In this document: positions 34,688-46,000 of the stretch, in pieces | Layout of the letters: the number at the start of each line of letters is the position of its first letter | Numbering within the stretch: the first letter of the stretch is position 1 | Assembly (NCBI GenBank): GCA_014526335.1 | Contig: JACTAT010000101.1 | Location: 472,076-536,075, forward strand | Direction: 5' to 3' | Source: Chrysaora quinquecirrha | Lineage: Eukaryota > Cnidaria > Scyphozoa > Semaeostomeae > Pelagiidae | Length of the DNA stretch: 64,000 nt | Position numbers and translations under genes: made by a program | The notes under the pieces: model-generated | What the model was told of the DNA's origin: nothing | Databases searched by the model: none | What the model saw: only the letters and a program-made list of their open reading frames with translations

Positions 34688-34966
34688 TTATAATACAAAA
34701 CGCGTTAATACAAGAACCAAACAAATAGTTAATACTGTCAAATATGATTCAGAAATACCGTCAGCTCTGCTATTATACTCGAAAGATATTTCACCATCTG
34801 CTATTCCATCTTCAAATGTGAAAACTTCAGGAGATTCTTGTCGACTCGGCATAAGTTCTTCAATTGCCGCCGTTATATTCTTAACTCGCTTCATTTCCAC
34901 ATTAGTGACATAACAAAGGGTCAATATATTAACGATGATAAAAATCGCTACTTTCATGTTGTTCAT
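34688..34966 (-). CDS. Small secreted or tail-anchored protein
   Basis: An uninterrupted 92-codon frame from ATG 34966 (a second ATG is three codons on). Residues 4-22 are a strong signal sequence (KVAIFIIVNILTLCYVTNV). Then comes a short polar region with one N-glycosylation site (NIT) and an acidic stretch (EVFTFEDGIADGE). The last 18 residues are hydrophobic (YLTVLTICLVLVLTRFVL), as in GPI-anchor signals or a short membrane tail. A possible donor (GTATTT) near 34758 would remove this tail, so it may be exon 1 of a longer gene. No family recognised. Confidence 0.45.
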   Translation of the reverse strand: MNNMKVAIFIIVNILTLCYVTNVEMKRVKNITAAIEELMPSRQESPEVFTFEDGIADGEISFEYNSRADGISESYLTVLTICLVLVLTRFVL

Positions 34967-36560
34967 TTGTTAATCAAGTTGAAACTCAAATGAACATGGG
35001 TTGTTCACTTAGGCCCTGTGATGTTCTCTGTCTGCCTTCAGCAGTCCCATTGCTGGTTTTGTCGAAAACTAGAAAACACAACAAAGTTCGAATCTTTACC
35101 AAAACAGATATCTTCAATATATCGTATAAATCCGTTTGCTTGTCTCTTTCGCTTGGTCTTCTCAATACTATCTTTTGAAACAATTACATATTTTGAGGTT
35201 CAATAGGAATATGGTTGCAATTAATGAATCGCCAAACTTTGCATAGTAACTTGAAAATTTTAAGTTTTAATCTCAGTTTTAGTTGCATCCAGAAAACACA
35301 GTCTGGTGGCTGGCTGCTTGCTCACTCATTCTTCACTGAACAACCGGCAGGTTATTTTCCATTTATCCATGCGAACTTCACAACCACTTAATTCAAACTA
35401 GGTACCCATTTAACCGCTGCGGCTGAGCAGCTTTAAAGAAATTTGAAAGAAGTTTGTCAAAAATCAAAGAGAAACGGCAAATGTTCAATGCTCTTGACAG
35501 CTTTCGACTTTGGTCAACAAACGATGACACAAAATGCGTTAGAAAAGCGTTTAAATGTGATAGGAAAAAGCGTCAAATTTGCGACCATGTGTGACTAAAA
35601 CCTTTTTTCAACACATTTTCCTCGCGCATTTTACTTTCCACTTTGCGATTAAGTGGAGGTAATACCGCAAGCAATAGAAGTTTCCAGCGGAATCAAGCCA
35701 TGAATTTCAAGGTGAATAAATAATTCTCGACAGCTTAACATCTCTCAATACAGCTCGACATCACGCGACAGAGTGTAAAAATGCTCATGACTTTTTACTC
35801 GACAAAAATTCCGAGAGATGTGGAGTGGAAAGGCGAGAGCGTTTGAACAGGCCTTAAGTCTTATGCCAGGCTTATGCCGGCTTATGATACAAGAGATACA
35901 TTTCGCTAGATGATACATACATTTCGCTAGCCGTAAGATGATACATTTCGCTACACGTAGACGGGGCTCCCTTAGCAGGGAAAAAGAGTACATTTCTTGT
36001 GTCAAGGGTTTTTCAGAGAAACGCGCGAAAACAATGCAATGTGTTGCTTCGCGAGTGAGAAAAAACCGGCTACATGCTGCGACATCGTTGGCGAAAAGCA
36101 AAAACATGTCGCCAAATATTCAACCAAATCAATGTTCCGCGACCATGTTTCCTCATGTCGCAGAATATTTTGTTCGAAAATCCATGCCACGTGCGACTTT
36201 TAGTTTTTTCTGCTCGCGGCGACACATTTTAACATGTTCCGTAGCCATTTTAAAACAAAACAGCCGCACGTGTAGCCGATGATACAAGATGAATAACAAA
36301 TGATGACACAAGACCACATATATATTAAAACTGTTATTAATAAATACATCTTTTTCAACATTGGGAAACCTAGACAGAGTCTGGCATAGCAGCTCCGGAG
36401 GAAGTTGCTTCGCCGGTAATTTGCATTTAATACGACACAAAGTTAAACAAGTCCAGTATCGTAAAGCTTTTTTTCCCGCTTGCGTCTTTTTGCGACGGCG
36501 AGCTCGTTTTATATGACGCATCATAGGCCTATATGATTCCAGGTCAAATAAGGTGTTTTG
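34967..36560. other. Intergenic, short direct repeats only
   Basis: GATACATTTCGCTA is repeated three times at about 35895-35955. 36000-36200 has inverted GCGACAT / ATGTCGC words suggestive of a fold-back repeat, but its ends are not clear. No gene recognised. Confidence 0.35.
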
Positions 36561-36562
36561 CC

Positions 36563-36949
36563 CGGGGAGGGGGGTACTCTTGAATATTTGGGTAGTTGGG
36601 ATGTGCGGTCAGAATGGGTGACTGTTTCCCTTGGTTTTACCTGAGAATGGGTGCGTTAACATGATTAATATCTTTATATTACCTGACAATCAGAACGAAT
36701 GTCAATACATGGCGCACTAGACGATTTTAAAACACATTTTAGGGACTTTGTGCTAAAATCCGGAACAAAAATGCGGGCTTAATAACCATTTTAGGTGGTT
36801 TTTGTTGCTGTTTTAAAATCGGCGCGAAAATCTCAATTACCTATGAATGGGTGTACGTAAAATAATATTACCTGGGGGGATGGGTCTGCAAAAAAATGCC
36901 GCTGTTCACACACCCTTACCAAAACATTAAATAGTGCCCCCCACCAGGC
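36563..36949. mobile_element. Palindromic MITE with GGGGGG(T/C)ACT ends
   Basis: Left GGGGGGTACTCTTGAATATTT and right ATTAAATAGTGCCCCCC are imperfect inverted ends. Internal inverted copies of GAATGGGTG and AAAATCG words. About 390 bp, non-coding, just downstream of the Golgi gene's stop. Confidence 0.6.
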
Positions 36950-37062
36950 TTTGATCCTGGTCAGTTTGTCAAGAACGTCATCCAGTGAAATAAATAAAAT
37001 ATGGCTACTTATAAAAACTACAAAAATTTTCGAAGATTAAATTGCTTACCGTAAGTTAGCTA

Positions 37063-40000
37063 TTATTCTTGATTTATGTTCTCAGCATTAAGGTCTTGTA
37101 AAGTATCGTGTTCTTCAGTTGCGCTTTCATCTTTAGGAAGTTCTCTATTCTCCATATTATATTGTCCATACTTAGCTGATAAATTGTTTAAACCGTCTGA
37201 TTTGACAACGTCATTTTCCTCTTCTTTTCCATTATTCTCTCCCTCGTCAAGTCGTTCATTGTCTGCTTCCTTTCTGGTCGGTTCATGCTCGATTCCTTCT
37301 TTTTTGTCTGTTTTTTTGTCCACTACGACAGCGACTTTCTTCGATGTGCTTCCATCTGAGTTTTTCTTCGTGTTTGTCATTTGTTTATCTTCATCTGCCA
37401 CATCATCGCTCGGTTCGGCTTCTTCGCTTATGCCTTTAGATGCATCATCATCTTCACTTTGTATTGTCTTTGGAGCCTTGTAGTTACCCGCTGAGGCATC
37501 CTTGCTTTCGGTTGAGTCTTTGTTTCTAGCGGCGTTTTTCTTTAAATTGGTCTTCTTTTTATCTTCATCTGACTCATCATAGCTTGGTTCGGCTTCTTCA
37601 CTTATGTTTCTGGAGACATCATCATCTTCACTTGGTATTGTTTTTGCAGCATTATAGTTACCCACCGAGACGTCTTTTCTTTCGGTTGAATCTTTGTTTA
37701 CTTTCGAAGTATCAGTCACAGGTGTCTCAGTTCCCTGTGCATTCTTCAGTTGAGTGGCATTGTTTGCATCATTGGAATTACTTATTTTACCGGACGGAAC
37801 TGTAGCTTGGCCTTGGGTCTCTAAAGATATCTTTGTTTGTTGGCTTTCGGGTTTTAAACTATTCGTAACTGGCAAAGAAAAGAAAGAAAGGGACACTTAT
37901 TGAGCCATCGTTCTCATAAAATACACTCTTTTTTATAAACAATTAATTTTTCGCACTTCGCTCCAAAAAATGTTTAGCTATACTTATTGATAAACGCCCA
38001 AAGAAATTGTCTATTCATTGTTTACCTTCTTAAGCTTAGATTGAGGGAACAGTTCATTTTCAAAGCATTTAAATGTACTGTAACTATTAGTGAAGTATTC
38101 CTAAGGTGAGATTATTGCGATCTATAAGCATCTAAAGACAGTGACTCACCTAAGGCGCTTTAAGCTAATTTTATGACAGCAATGGTATGAAAATCTTGCA
38201 CTTTTAAATGCATGCGAGAAGCAGCGGAAACATCTCTGGGCATACTTAACAGCTATTCTCGTCCGACGCTATTCATAGTAGCTTTAAACGTCAGAAACCC
38301 CAGAAACAGACCACAACAATTTATTAAGGTGAAATTTATACCGAGCTGTGGATCAAAATGCATAGTCTTTGTTTTTTTTTTACAAGAATTCTGCGAACGT
38401 AAATGAAAATGCCGTTCTTAGCCAGAACCAGATGATTTATGTCATTTTCTGCTACGTACGGCACCGAATATTGCTGTCGTCTGTAACTATTTTAGAATAA
38501 CACTGATATATAGAAAAGGTTTCATGAAAAAACAAACCTTTGGGACCCGATTTGGCATTTGTTTTCTTCTTTTGTAGAACAAGAGTGCAAGATAATAAGC
38601 AGATGGGATTTTCAATGTGCAGATGGACAGCTGCTGCCCTTGATTTGGCTTTGCTGCCCCTATAACAATAAAGGGCAGCAGATATGTCAATCAGCCAATA
38701 ATATTGCTCATCTGCCAGATCCCTATCAATCCACCTCATTAAGTCATTAACACTTTAAATTCAATAGGAGCTTGACCGCTCTATTGTTTAGATTCTTCTT
38801 TGATTACCAAAAGAAAAAGGTGTGAATCAGTGAAAAGAAGGAGAACAAGAGAAGCCCTGAGGGCTGCCCTTGTTTCAACATTGACAAGTTTCAATTGTGC
38901 ATGCTGCTGTGGATCCCAACTATGCTTGAGAAATAATATAAGAAATGAGAATTCTTTCCTTGATTCTATTTTATTCATATTCAACCAATTTAACGCATAG
39001 TGCAGCCCTTCTTTTCAAAAAAGAAACCGATAAACAGTCAGTTATCACAGTCACATAGCAGGAATCCGCTACCCTTCCTGATAGAAAATCAGTAAATTCC
39101 ATCTTTCAAAATAATATTTTGTTTAATTTTATTTTTTTAGAAAAAGGAAAATAAAAAACCTTTCTGGTTTGCGCAATTAAACAACACCGGCATCGCGCAA
39201 TGAACGTTTTCCAAAATAAAGCGCAAGAAGTCAGTTAAGTCATAATGAAACATTTCAGTAGAAACTCTAACCCTTTTTTGCTTTCAATCACTTTATGAAC
39301 ATATTCTCAATTTAAAAGCATAGCTAAAACTTATTTTATAATAAAATAATAATACAAAGTGCGCAAAGCTGTGTTTGCAAATAAAAATCGAGCAGAAAGC
39401 CTGAATAGATTTGGGTTATTTAGAAAACAATTTTGGGAAATGTCAAGTTTCAAATATGCTTGTCAAGTTACGTTGGTTGGTTTAGTTGTACTTCCATGGT
39501 TTGTTTAGTCATTATACATGTACCTCGCAGACTACATTAATAGCACTCGACATATCTTCAGCGAAGTAACCATAGGCTGACAATGAATCGTGCGAGATCA
39601 TTGATTGAACTGCGTGAGAGTTATTTTCTTTGCGTTCCCTGGCAGTTCCAGGAATTCTGCGTGGTTGCTCGGATTACTTAAAGTTTAAATTACATAAATA
39701 CGCAATTAATATTAATTTTAGAAGAGTAAAGCAATTAAGAGTAAGACGAGATGTCAAAACAATACCGCAGCTACATCATGATGGAAGATCCCCCTATCAA
39801 AATGGTTGGCTTAATCAAATTCATAGGTTTGAGTAAACGCCATAAAATCACAAACTAAAACTCTTAGACTACTTCTGCCCTCCCCTTCTTCTGCCCTCTC
39901 CCGTCTCCTCCATGGAGTGCCGTCTAGTTTGACTTGCTGAAGATGGCCGCAAATTGAGGGCGCCAACATCGTAGAACGCTATAAATTTGGACACAACATT

Positions 40001-43000
40001 GCTTCAAGGGGGAAAGGAGTGAAGTACAAAAAGTATAACTGATGACTGTCGCCAGTAAATTTGGGTTACTGGTCTCAGCATATTTTGTGAAGGATTGTAG
40101 ATGATTACCAAATAGATTTGATAAAAATAAGATATTACGTGAAAAAAGTGGACCAGAAAATTTTATCGCAATAACTTTAAGAAATTCTTTTGCTGACGTT
40201 CAATGTCTACGCGATCAACCATCCACATTGCTGCTCCACAATTTTTAACCTCAAACTGTTCAGAAGAGCCATCATATTTGAAAACATTAAATATCACGAT
40301 TTATCTATTAATTCAAAGAAATTCCCTGATTTGAGTTAGTCTTTAGTCCGAGAATCATATCTGAGTCTATATGAAACTGAGACCTGAGTTCCGTGCGAAC
40401 TCCGCTCTTTTCTTCGACAGTTAAGGCTTCGAAGTTCATACAACTTTGAATTGGATTCTAACATTTTGATTCAACAATAAGTATTTCTCAATTATTTTCG
40501 TTATCATGAACAGTTCTATTGAGCATATAATGCTTAAGATTGTTGTGCTGCTTAATCTGGTTATTCTATATATAAGACTTTAATTGCTGCCCCTTTGCTG
40601 CCCTTCTGCTGCCCGTTCGCTGCCCCTTCTTAAGTCTTAAATTTAAGCTTTAAAACAAAAAAAATCTCATAATTTTCATTAAATATCACGATTTATCTAT
40701 TAATTCACAGAAATTCCCTGATTTGAGTTAGTCTTTAGTCCGAGAATCATATCTGAGTCTATATGAAACTGAGACCTGAGTTCCGTGCGAACTCCGCTCT
40801 TTTCTTCGACAGTTAAGGCTTCGAAGTTCATACAACTTTGAATTGGATTCTAACATTTTGATTCAACAATAAGAATTTTTCAATTATTTTCGTTATCATG
40901 AACAGTTCTATTGAGCATATAATGCTTAAGATTGTTGTGCTGCTTAATCTGGTTATTCTATATATAAGACTTTATTTGCTGCCCCTTTGCTGCCCTTCTG
41001 CTGCCCGTTCGCTGCCCCTTCTTAAGTCTTAAATTTAAGCTTTAAAACAAAAAATCTCATCACTTTCATTAAATATCACGATTTATCTATTAATTCACAG
41101 AAATTCCCTGATTTGAGTTAGTCTTTAGTCCGAGAATCATATCTGAGTCTATATGAAACTGAGACCTGAGTTCCGTGCGAACTCCGCTCTTTTCTTCGAC
41201 AGTTAAGGCTTCGAAGTTCATACAACTTTGAAATGGATTCTAACATTTTGATTCAACAATAAGAATTTTTCAATTATTTTCGTTATCATGAACAGTTCTA
41301 TTGAGCATATAATGCTTAAGATCGTTGTGCTGCTTAATCTGGTTATTCTATATATAAGACTTTATTTGCTGCCCCTTTGCTGCCCTTCTGCTGCCCGTTC
41401 GCTGCCCCTTCTTAAGTCTTAAATTTAAGCTTTAAAACAAAAAAAAATCTCATAATTTTCATTAAATATCACGATTTATCTATTAATTCACAGAAATTCC
41501 CTGATTTGAGTTAGTCTTTAGTCCGAGAATCATATCTGAGTCTATATGAAACTGAGACCTGAGTTCCGTGCGAACTCCGCTCTTTTCTTCGACAGTTAAG
41601 GCTTCGAAGTTCATACAACTTTGAAATGGATTCTAACATTTTGATTCAACAATAAGAATTTTTCAATTATTTTCGTTATCATGAACAGTTCTATTGAGCA
41701 TATAATGCTTAAGATTGTTGTGCTGCTTAATCTGGTTATTCTATATATAAGACTTTAATTGCTGCCCCTTTGCTGCCCTTCTGCTGCCCGTTCGCTGCCC
41801 CTTCTTAAGTCTTAAATTTAAGCTTTAAAACAAAAAATCTCATCACTTTCATTAAATATCACGATTTATCTATTAATTCACAGAAATTCCCTGATTTGAG
41901 TTAGTCTTTAGTCCGAGAATCATATCTGAGTCTATATGAAACTGGGACCTGAGTTCCGTGCGAACTCCGCTCTTTTCTTCGACTGTTAAGGCTTCGAAGT
42001 TCACACATCTTTGAATTGGATTCTAACATTTTGATTCAACAATAAGAATTTTTCAATTATTTTCGTTATCATGAACAGTTCTATTGAGCATATAATGCTT
42101 AAGATCGTTGTGCTGCATAATCTGGTTATTCTATATATAAGACTTTATTTGCTGCCCCTTTGCTGCCCTTCTGCTGCCCGTTCGCTGCCCCTTCTTAAGT
42201 CTTAAATTTAAGCTTTAAAACAAAAAAAAATCTCATAATTTTCATTAAATATCACGATTTATCTATTAATTCACAGAAATTCCCTGATTTGAGTTAGTCT
42301 TTAGTCCGAGAATCATATCTGAGTCTATATGAAACTGAGACCTGAGTTCCGTGCGAACTCCGCTCTTTTCTTCGACAGTTAAGGCTTCGAAGTTCATACA
42401 ACTTTGAAATGGATTCTAACATTTTGATTCAACAATAAGAATTTTTCAATTATTTTCGTTATCATGAACAGTTCTATTGAGCATATAATGCTTAAGATTG
42501 TTGTGCTGCTTAATCTGGTTATTCTATATATAAGACTTTAATTGCTGCCCCTTTGCTGCCCTTCTGCTGCCCGTTCGCTGCCCCTTCTTAAGTCTTAAAT
42601 TTAAGCTTTAAAACAAAAAAAATCTCATCATTTTCATTAAATATCACGATTTATCTATTAATTCAAAGAAATTCCCTGATTTGAGTTAGTCTTTAGTCCG
42701 AGAATCATATCTGAGTCTATATGAAACTGAGACCTGAGTTCCGTGCGAACTCCGCTCTTTTCTTCGACAGTTAAGGCTTCGAAGTTCATACAACTTTGAA
42801 TTGGATTCTAACATTTTGATTCAACAATAAGAATTTTTCAATTATTTTCGTTATCATGAACAGTTCTATTGAGCATATAATGCTTAAGATCGTTGTGCTG
42901 CTTAATCTGGTTATTCTATATATAAGACTTTAATTGCTGCCCCTTTGCTGCCCTTCTGCTGCCCGTTCGCTGCCCCTTCTTAAGTCTTAAATTTAAGCTT

Positions 43001-46000
43001 TAAAACAAAAAAATCTCATCACTTTCATTAAATATCACGATTTATCTATTAATTCAAAGAAATTCCCTGATTTGAGTTAGTCTTTAGTCCGAGAATCATA
43101 TCTGAGTCTATATGAAACTGAGACCTGAGTTCCGTGCGAACTCCGCTCTTTTCTTCGACTGTTAAGGCTTCGAAGTTCACACATCTTTGAATTGGATTCT
43201 AACATTTTGATTCAACAATAAGAATTTTTCAATTATTTTCGTTATCATGAACAGTGGAGAATATAATGCTAAAGATAGTTGGGCTACCTTAAAGTATCTG
43301 GTTATATATGACAAGTTATCTATCAATTCACAGAAATTGCCTCGTTTGAGATTGATTTTAGTCCGAGAAACATATTTTCGCTTATGTTGCTACCCTCTAG
43401 AAGTGGAGTTATTTTCTATTTCTTTGTTGCCGGGTTTTTATTGTTTTATTCTTCTTATCATACTTATTTATTAAAGTTTTTGTCATATCTCTCTTGATGA
43501 TTGTTTCAATTGGCTCCCTTTATGCCCCTTTCCATGCGCTGGTCTATTGTTAGCCAGTATGAAGCTTTGTTGTAAACAAAGGGAAACGTGCTATAGTGTT
43601 GATTTTATAGGTTACCGTGGCAGCAGTGTCAATAATTAAGTAACAAAGTACTGGGCCGAGTTAGTATGACAGTAATCTATCTTCTCACAGCTGATATAGT
43701 TACTAGGGTATACGAAGGAATGAGATACGCAAACTTCATGTTTCATGCTGAATTGTCATTGCGCGTATTTTGCGTCGAGTTCGTCAAAGAAGCGATAATA
43801 TACAACTTCAATTCATTTTGGTTCACCACGGTGTGCGCAAATAAATGATAGGCTACTTCCAATAATGGAATTGGAATTGGGAATGAAATCTCATCTAGTA
43901 CTACGTGAAACCTCCATCAAGAATCGAGCAAAATCTGTGGAATATGCAGGAATTTTGGAAAAGGTATTATTTTGTTAGGTCTATGCATTGACCTTTGTTT
44001 TTAAACTTATATTCTGCAGATAAATGTAAGGCATTACACCTTTAGAAAGTTGGTGATCGTTAGAGTTTCTACTGAAATGTTTCATTATGACTTAACTGAC
44101 TTCTTGCGCTTTATTTTGGAAAACGTTCATTGCGCGATGCCGGTGTTGTTTAATTGCGCAAACCAGAAAGGTTTTTTATTTTCCTTTTTCTAAAAAAATA
44201 AAATTAAACAAAATATTATTTTGAAAGATGGAATTTACTGATTTTCTATCAGGAAGGGTAGCGGATTCCTGCTATGTGACTGTGATAACTGACTGTTTAT
44301 CGGTTTCTTTTTTGAAAAGAAGGGCTGCACTATGCGTTAAATTGGTTGAATATGAATAAAATAGAATCAAGGAAAGAATTCTCATTTCTTATATTATTTC
44401 TCAAGCATAGTTGGGATCCACAGCAGCATTCACAATTGAAACTTGTCAATGTTGAAACAAGGGCAGCCCCCAGGGCTTCTCTTGTTCTCCTTCTTTTCAC
44501 TGATTCACACCTTTTTCTTTTGGTAATCAAAGAAGAATCTGAACAATAGAGCGGTCAAGCTCCTATTGAATTTAAAGTGTTAATGACTTAATGAGGTGGA
44601 TTGATAGGGATCTGGCAGATGAGCAATATAATTGGCTGATTGACATATCTGCTGCCCTTTATTGTTATAGGGGCAGCAAAGCCAAATCAAGGGCAGCAGC
44701 TGTCCATCTGCACATTGAAAATCCCATCTGCTTATTATCTTGCACTCTTGTTGTAGACACAGCACAGGCTCTGTATTATGGGTAATAACAAGCTGAATAT
44801 GAAAGTAATCAGACTTTCCAGGCCATATTATTACTTGAAATTGCACTAAAGCTGGGATCTACGGACTTGACTTTTTTCTATAGTAAAAAACTATTATAAG
44901 TAAAGACAATGAAAAACCTTAAAATCTTTATACTAACTTTGCTTCCTGCAGATTGATTTTTTCTTTCTCTAGATCAGAAAATTTATTCTGCAGTGCAACA
45001 TAATCATGTTTGGTGGTCTTCAGTTGACCTGCAAACAGAATTTACTATGATTACAGGAAATTACAAGAAATGAATTTTTGTCATATGAGTAAAAACCCAA
45101 CATTAAGAAACTCAGTTTTAGAGATTAGGCTTAAAATTGTGATAAACAGGGGGAAACATTGCTGAAACATTTTTGGGCATACTTAAAAGCTTTTTCTGTC
45201 TGACACTCCTAAGGGTATGAATGCCAGAAACAAATCAAAACAATAAACCAAGGGCAATTTTTACTCAGATGCGGCTCACCAATCAGAAAAAAAGCTGAAT
45301 TGGTATTGCATTTTAAACACCAATCAGCTTTAGGCGGAAAAAACAATGAAAATTAATTAAACTATGCCTGAAATTTTTCCACTGTTTATTGCAATTTTGA
45401 AGTTTTGTACAATTTAAAAGCTATTAAGTTAGGCTTTTGCAGTTTCTAAGGAGTAACAAAGAATAACAATACAAAACAGTGTCATTCATTAGGCTGCAGT
45501 TTCTTATAAGTCAGTTTCTTAGTGGCAGGTTTTTACTTTACTTCCTTTCGCAGTGATTGCAAACGTTCTGAACAAATCCAAAATTGGAATAATATGTTTG
45601 AGAACTATAAAACAACTATCTAAGTTGAGATGATAAATATATGCATAATATAGTGCTGACTATGGCCAAATAAAGCTAAAATACAAAAAGTCAATTGGGA
45701 GGAGAGCCTTTGGCTGCATGATTTGGAGACATGTTTGGTGATTTAATTGAGCTCTATAGCTCAGTGGCAATGTTGTTGGCTCTCGGGTCATGGAGTCTAA
45801 GCTCAAATCACATCTATTCTGGTATGCCACCGGTGAAAAAATCTATGTAAACTGTAATATACTAAAAATACAGAAAGATAAGTCTCTAAATTACTTTTGA
45901 GATGTTTTATCTTTGCCAAAACAATATCTGCCTGCGCAGCATGATCCAGTGATTCCAACTGAACATCATTCAGAGCTTCCATCAAAAAACTCTGCAAAAA

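Larger units (their letters stand above)
38578..44752. mobile_element. 6175-bp fold-back transposon with satellite core
   Basis: Bounded by AACAAGAGTGCAAG at the left and its exact complement at the right, and flanked by GTAG on both sides (38574-38577, 44753-44756), a 4-bp target duplication. The arms 38578-39271 and 44059-44752 are each 694 bp and almost identical inverted copies. The inside holds unique AT-rich sequence and a tandem array at 40288-43255. GCTGCCC motifs cluster in the array and recur in the arms. I found no transposase or other protein, so it is non-autonomous. The 4-bp duplication is compatible with several superfamilies (for example Chapaev or Sola), and I do not assign one. 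Its near-identical arms imply recent movement or arm conversion. Confidence 0.9.

Noticed and set aside
38781..39000. Mirror ORFs in the two arms of the fold-back element (also 44330-44549)
   Set aside because: They are the same sequence in opposite orientation; no transposase motif, stops in homologous frames, no conservation signal.
40288..43255. CRISPR-like array
   Set aside because: Units are about 391 bp and nearly identical throughout, with no short repeat and unique spacer structure; the DNA is animal nuclear.
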